A stretch of 64,000 nt of DNA from Oncomelania hupensis (taxonomy: Eukaryota > Mollusca > Gastropoda > Littorinimorpha > Pomatiopsidae), in the NCBI GenBank assembly GCA_036898135.1, contig CM072512.1, positions 37,913,145-37,977,144 of the forward strand, given 5' to 3'. Both the position numbers and the translations under genes were made by a program. Positions 61,426-64,000 of this stretch are shown here, in pieces. The notes below the pieces were generated by a model. That model was not told the origin of the DNA. It made no database searches and worked only from the letters and a program-made list of their open reading frames with translations. Position 1 is the stretch's first letter, and the number at the start of each line of letters is the position of its first letter.

Positions 61426-64000
61426 ATGGAAAAAAAAATTCATGAAACAACCGATGATGATTCAGATGCTGAGATGGCTAGTTCATCCAAACGTGTTTGT
61501 GCCAAACGAAAGCAGAAATTTTTGGCTTCTTATTCCAAAGAATGGCCTTGTTTGGCAGTGCAGCCCGACAAAGCCAAAGTGCAGTGCACTGCTCGATCTG
61601 CAAACTGGACTTTTTTTTGTGCTCATGGCCGGAATGATTGTGAGCGACATGTGAAGAGCAAGTCTCACAAAAGTTTAGCTGCTGTTGTTGATGGCAAAAC
61701 ACAGAACATTGCCACAATGTTCAAGACCAGCATGGACTCTGGCAAAAACAAGCTAGCTCTACAAATTACGCAAGCAGAAGCCAAGATGTGCCAGTAAATC
61801 TGTGACTCCAACCTTTCACTCAGCACTGCCAATTGTCTGTCGAAAGATTTCGAGTTGATGTTTCCAGACTCAAAGTTTGCTCAAGGTAAGTAACGTATTT
61901 TAATACATTTCTTTTAATGCATATTTGTTTCTTTATGTTTGTTGATTGCCAAAACAAATATTTTTAAGCAAATAAAATACTTTCAAAATTATAGATCTCG
62001 TCTTTTTCAAGTTTAAGATTTTTTGTTCGTTGCTGTTTTTTGTTTGTTTGTTGTTGTTGCTTTTTGTGGCCACTTGACAGTTTGAATATTTTCATATAAT
62101 GTACACTATATGAACATAATAATAAATTATACATTATATTTTTCAAATTTTTCATATGGTATGTTTCCAATTCAATCGATGACATATTTCTTCACATTTA
62201 TTTTTCACGTAAATGTTTAATTTCAGTGGATATAAATGTGTCTCCATGGTGATGTTCAGTAATAAGGGGGAAGCCTAAGATAATACATTTAGTTTTTTCC
62301 TTCCAGGTATTCAATGCGGTCAAGCCAAGGCAACTGTTATGATAAAAGAAATGTCAGCGATGACCATGGCTCATATTGCCTCTAACATGAAAGAACGTCC
62401 CTACAGCCTTGCTACAGATGGAGGAAACAGTGGTGATAAGAAACAGTTCCTGCTGGTGGTTAGGACCTTCTGCATAGGACCAGATGGACTAGGGACTGTC
62501 AGCTCCCAGTTCCTGGCCATGCGGAACTGCAGCAACAATGCTACTGGTTTGTAGAAAGTTTTTTTCTCCCTTCAGTTATGGTTATTTGTATTTATAAGCT
62601 ACTTTTGATGCTCACAGACTATGACTGAATATACATTTTATTTATTTATGTGCTTCAGTAGCAAACATCTTCAAGTTGATCGACAATGAACTAGCAGCTC
62701 AAGGCATCCCCTGGACGAACTGTATTGCCTTTGGCTGCGATAATGCACCTGTGATGACAGGAGGCAACAAGGGGGTGACCTCTTTTATTGCCAAGGAACA
62801 GCCAACAGTGTTTTTGGCAGGCTGCCCACTTCATCTAGTGCACATTGCAGCTCAGAAAGGTGCAGGATGTCTTCCACCAATTGATGAGGTGCTGATAGAC
62901 ATATATTATTATTTCAAGAAAAGCACCCTCAGGCAAACCAAGTTTAAGGATCTACAGCTGCTGTATGATGTGGACCAGCACAAGATGCTGAAGCATGGAT
63001 GCACCAGATGGCTTAGCATCACAAGGTATGTAGCAACTGCTAAGGGAAACGTAAACATTTTATTTGTTGATCAATTGTTAAATGAAAGTTATTAAGTAAG
63101 TATGCTGTATACTGTCTTTCCCCATCCTGTGCGTGTGGTTGCCCCCGAGTGGGTGCCGGGGTTTCTGTATAAATAGCATCCCCACTTTCTGGAAATTTAG
63201 TGCTTTAAATTCTTACTGTTACTGTCTTTCTCATTTGTTCTTTCACATCCATACTCTGTTCTATCAATCTACTATCTTCTTCGCTAGACCAGTCACCTAC
63301 CTTTTTTCTCGAAAACTCTTCCAAAACTCCTCGTTTGTGTATGGGGTCTGTTGGGTCAGCTTGGGGATATTGGACGCTTTCTGCCAAATGGTCACTAGGG
63401 ATTTCTGTGGTATTATTATTTAGCAATGTAGGCATTTTATATGTATGTGTTTCGTTTTAATATTTTTTCATGTTTATATTCTATTTTGTTTTTGTAAACG
63501 GGGTTTCGATAAATTTGAGTACAGCCTCAGCGTCCCTTGCATGGGAAGCCTTTATAGTAATGTGACCGACTGGTGGAGTGCCTTCAGTGTTACCATTGGG
63601 GTTGTTTTGGCAGATCTCTTATACGGATTGGGAGTGAGCCCTCTTTCAATTGAGTTGTGGATAACGATTTTCTGGTCCTGATTTGGCTCGAGAGAGTCCG
63701 CTGGACCTAAAGCAATAAACATGTAATGTAATGTGTGTGTGGTTTGCAGGTGTGTCAATCGTCTTCTGGATAACTGGGAGCCTCTCAAGCAATACTTTGA
63801 TAAGGAAATCAAGCAGAAGAAGAAAGAGGAGGTGAAGAAGACGGCTAAATCGCACAGCAAGAATCCAGAAGCAACAGATGTCAGTGCTTCAACAGAGGTT
63901 GAGGCCGCAAGTGCCTGTGGTGGTTCTTTAAAAAACCTTGAGAGTATTTCAACATTCCTTTGGTCTCCGACCAATAAGCTGTTTACCGCATTCCTCAACT
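61426..64000 (+). pseudogene. hAT-type (KIAA1586/SCAND3-like) transposase with introns, 3' incomplete
   Basis: Exons 61426-61885, 62307-62546, 62659-63025 and 63750 to the edge have GT-AG borders and agreeing phases. The first exon has a lysine-rich N-terminus, then a zinc-finger-like piece ('YSKEWPCLAVQ', 'HGRNDCERHVKSKSHKSL'). An in-frame TAA at 61795-61797 precedes 'SLSTANCLSKDFELMFPDSKF'. Later exons give 'YSLATDGGNSGDKKQ', 'CIAFGCDNAPVMTGG', 'GCPLHLVHIAAQKGAGCLPP', 'YYYFKKSTLRQTK', 'HGCTRWLSITR' and 'CVNRLLDNWEPLKQYF'. These are the RNase H-like hAT blocks shared with KIAA1586- and SCAND3-type genes. The stop indicates a decayed copy, or that a later Met is used. A family C retroposon lies in intron 3. 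Confidence 0.75.
63141..63733 (+). mobile_element. Family C retroposon next to a splice acceptor
   Basis: Begins 'gcccccgagtgggtgccggg' and ends 'aagcaataaacatgtaatgt'. TGCGTGTGGTT (63130-63140) and TGTGTGTGGTT (63734-63744) are the target duplications. The 3' end is about 16 bases from the acceptor of the exon starting at 63750. Confidence 0.85.

Larger units (their letters stand above)
61165..64000 (+). mobile_element. hAT element, left part, running off the window
   Basis: CAGACCTGCTTACCCGTC at 61165 matches the CAG-type hAT end and is followed by GTATTTCGCCGTATTTC, similar to motifs in the MITE at 43454-43879. The hAT-type transposase gene starts 260 bases inside. The right end is outside the window. 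Confidence 0.55.

Overview
The window looks like nuclear DNA of an invertebrate, most likely a mollusc (inference). It has GT-AG introns of 0.1-4 kb, widely spaced small exons, many long (CT)n, (AAT)n, (TA)n and (GT)n arrays, tRNA-derived SINEs, several LINE lineages and hAT- and piggyBac-type DNA transposons. There is no bacterial-style gene packing, operon or CRISPR array.

Host genes. (1) 1457-1995, minus: a probable first coding exon of a secreted protein, with signal peptide, long Asn/Asp-rich spacer, RTKR cleavage site and a short tail resembling the start of an FGF core. (2) 22864-27662, minus: a complete seven-exon, 345-residue homologue of vertebrate C7orf57. (3) 30268-33552, plus: a three-exon, 210-residue METTL21A-type protein lysine methyltransferase. 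A 1.7 kb inverted-repeat element carrying its own promoter-like block and an acidic ORF sits in intron 2. (4) 34505-47762, minus: a nine-exon, 934-residue RING/B-box/coiled-coil/NHL-type (TRIM) protein whose introns are packed with transposons. (5) About 12982-13254, plus: a weakly supported terminal exon with a membrane segment. METTL21A and the TRIM gene converge, with only about 950 bases between their stop codons.

Mobile DNA, left to right. 428-1310: a tRNA-SINE (family A) split by a 586-bp hAT-type MITE. 3878-4320: another family A copy with an (AAT)n tail. 7035-7300, 19776-20095, 25915-26070, 37540-37860 and 44406-44840: a second tRNA-SINE (family B). 15361-19640, 50440-51330, 59930-60506 and 63141-63733: a roughly 570-bp retroposon (family C) with a TATA-like 5' end. 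16575, 18270, 38040-39530, 46150-46797 and 51920-52255: pieces of one LINE (family D) with a GGATA-type tail. 28560-29865: a Rex/CR1-like LINE missing its RT core. 42780-44990: a LINE with an RNase H domain. 53320-60518: a piggyBac-type element flanked by TTAA, containing a nearly full-length CR1/L2-like LINE and a family C copy. 61165 to the right edge: a hAT element whose intron-containing transposase runs off the window.

The rest (about 4.3-7 kb, 9-12.8 kb, 13.3-15.3 kb, 20.1-22.8 kb, 47.9-49.7 kb, 52.3-53.3 kb) is AT-rich and shows no gene I can support. No single new molecular system is evident. The most interesting signals are the FGF-like secreted exon, the promoter-carrying element in METTL21A, the E-box hairpin inside the MITE, the dispersed repeat that spreads TCAAGGTCA sites, and the retroposon wedged against a splice acceptor.
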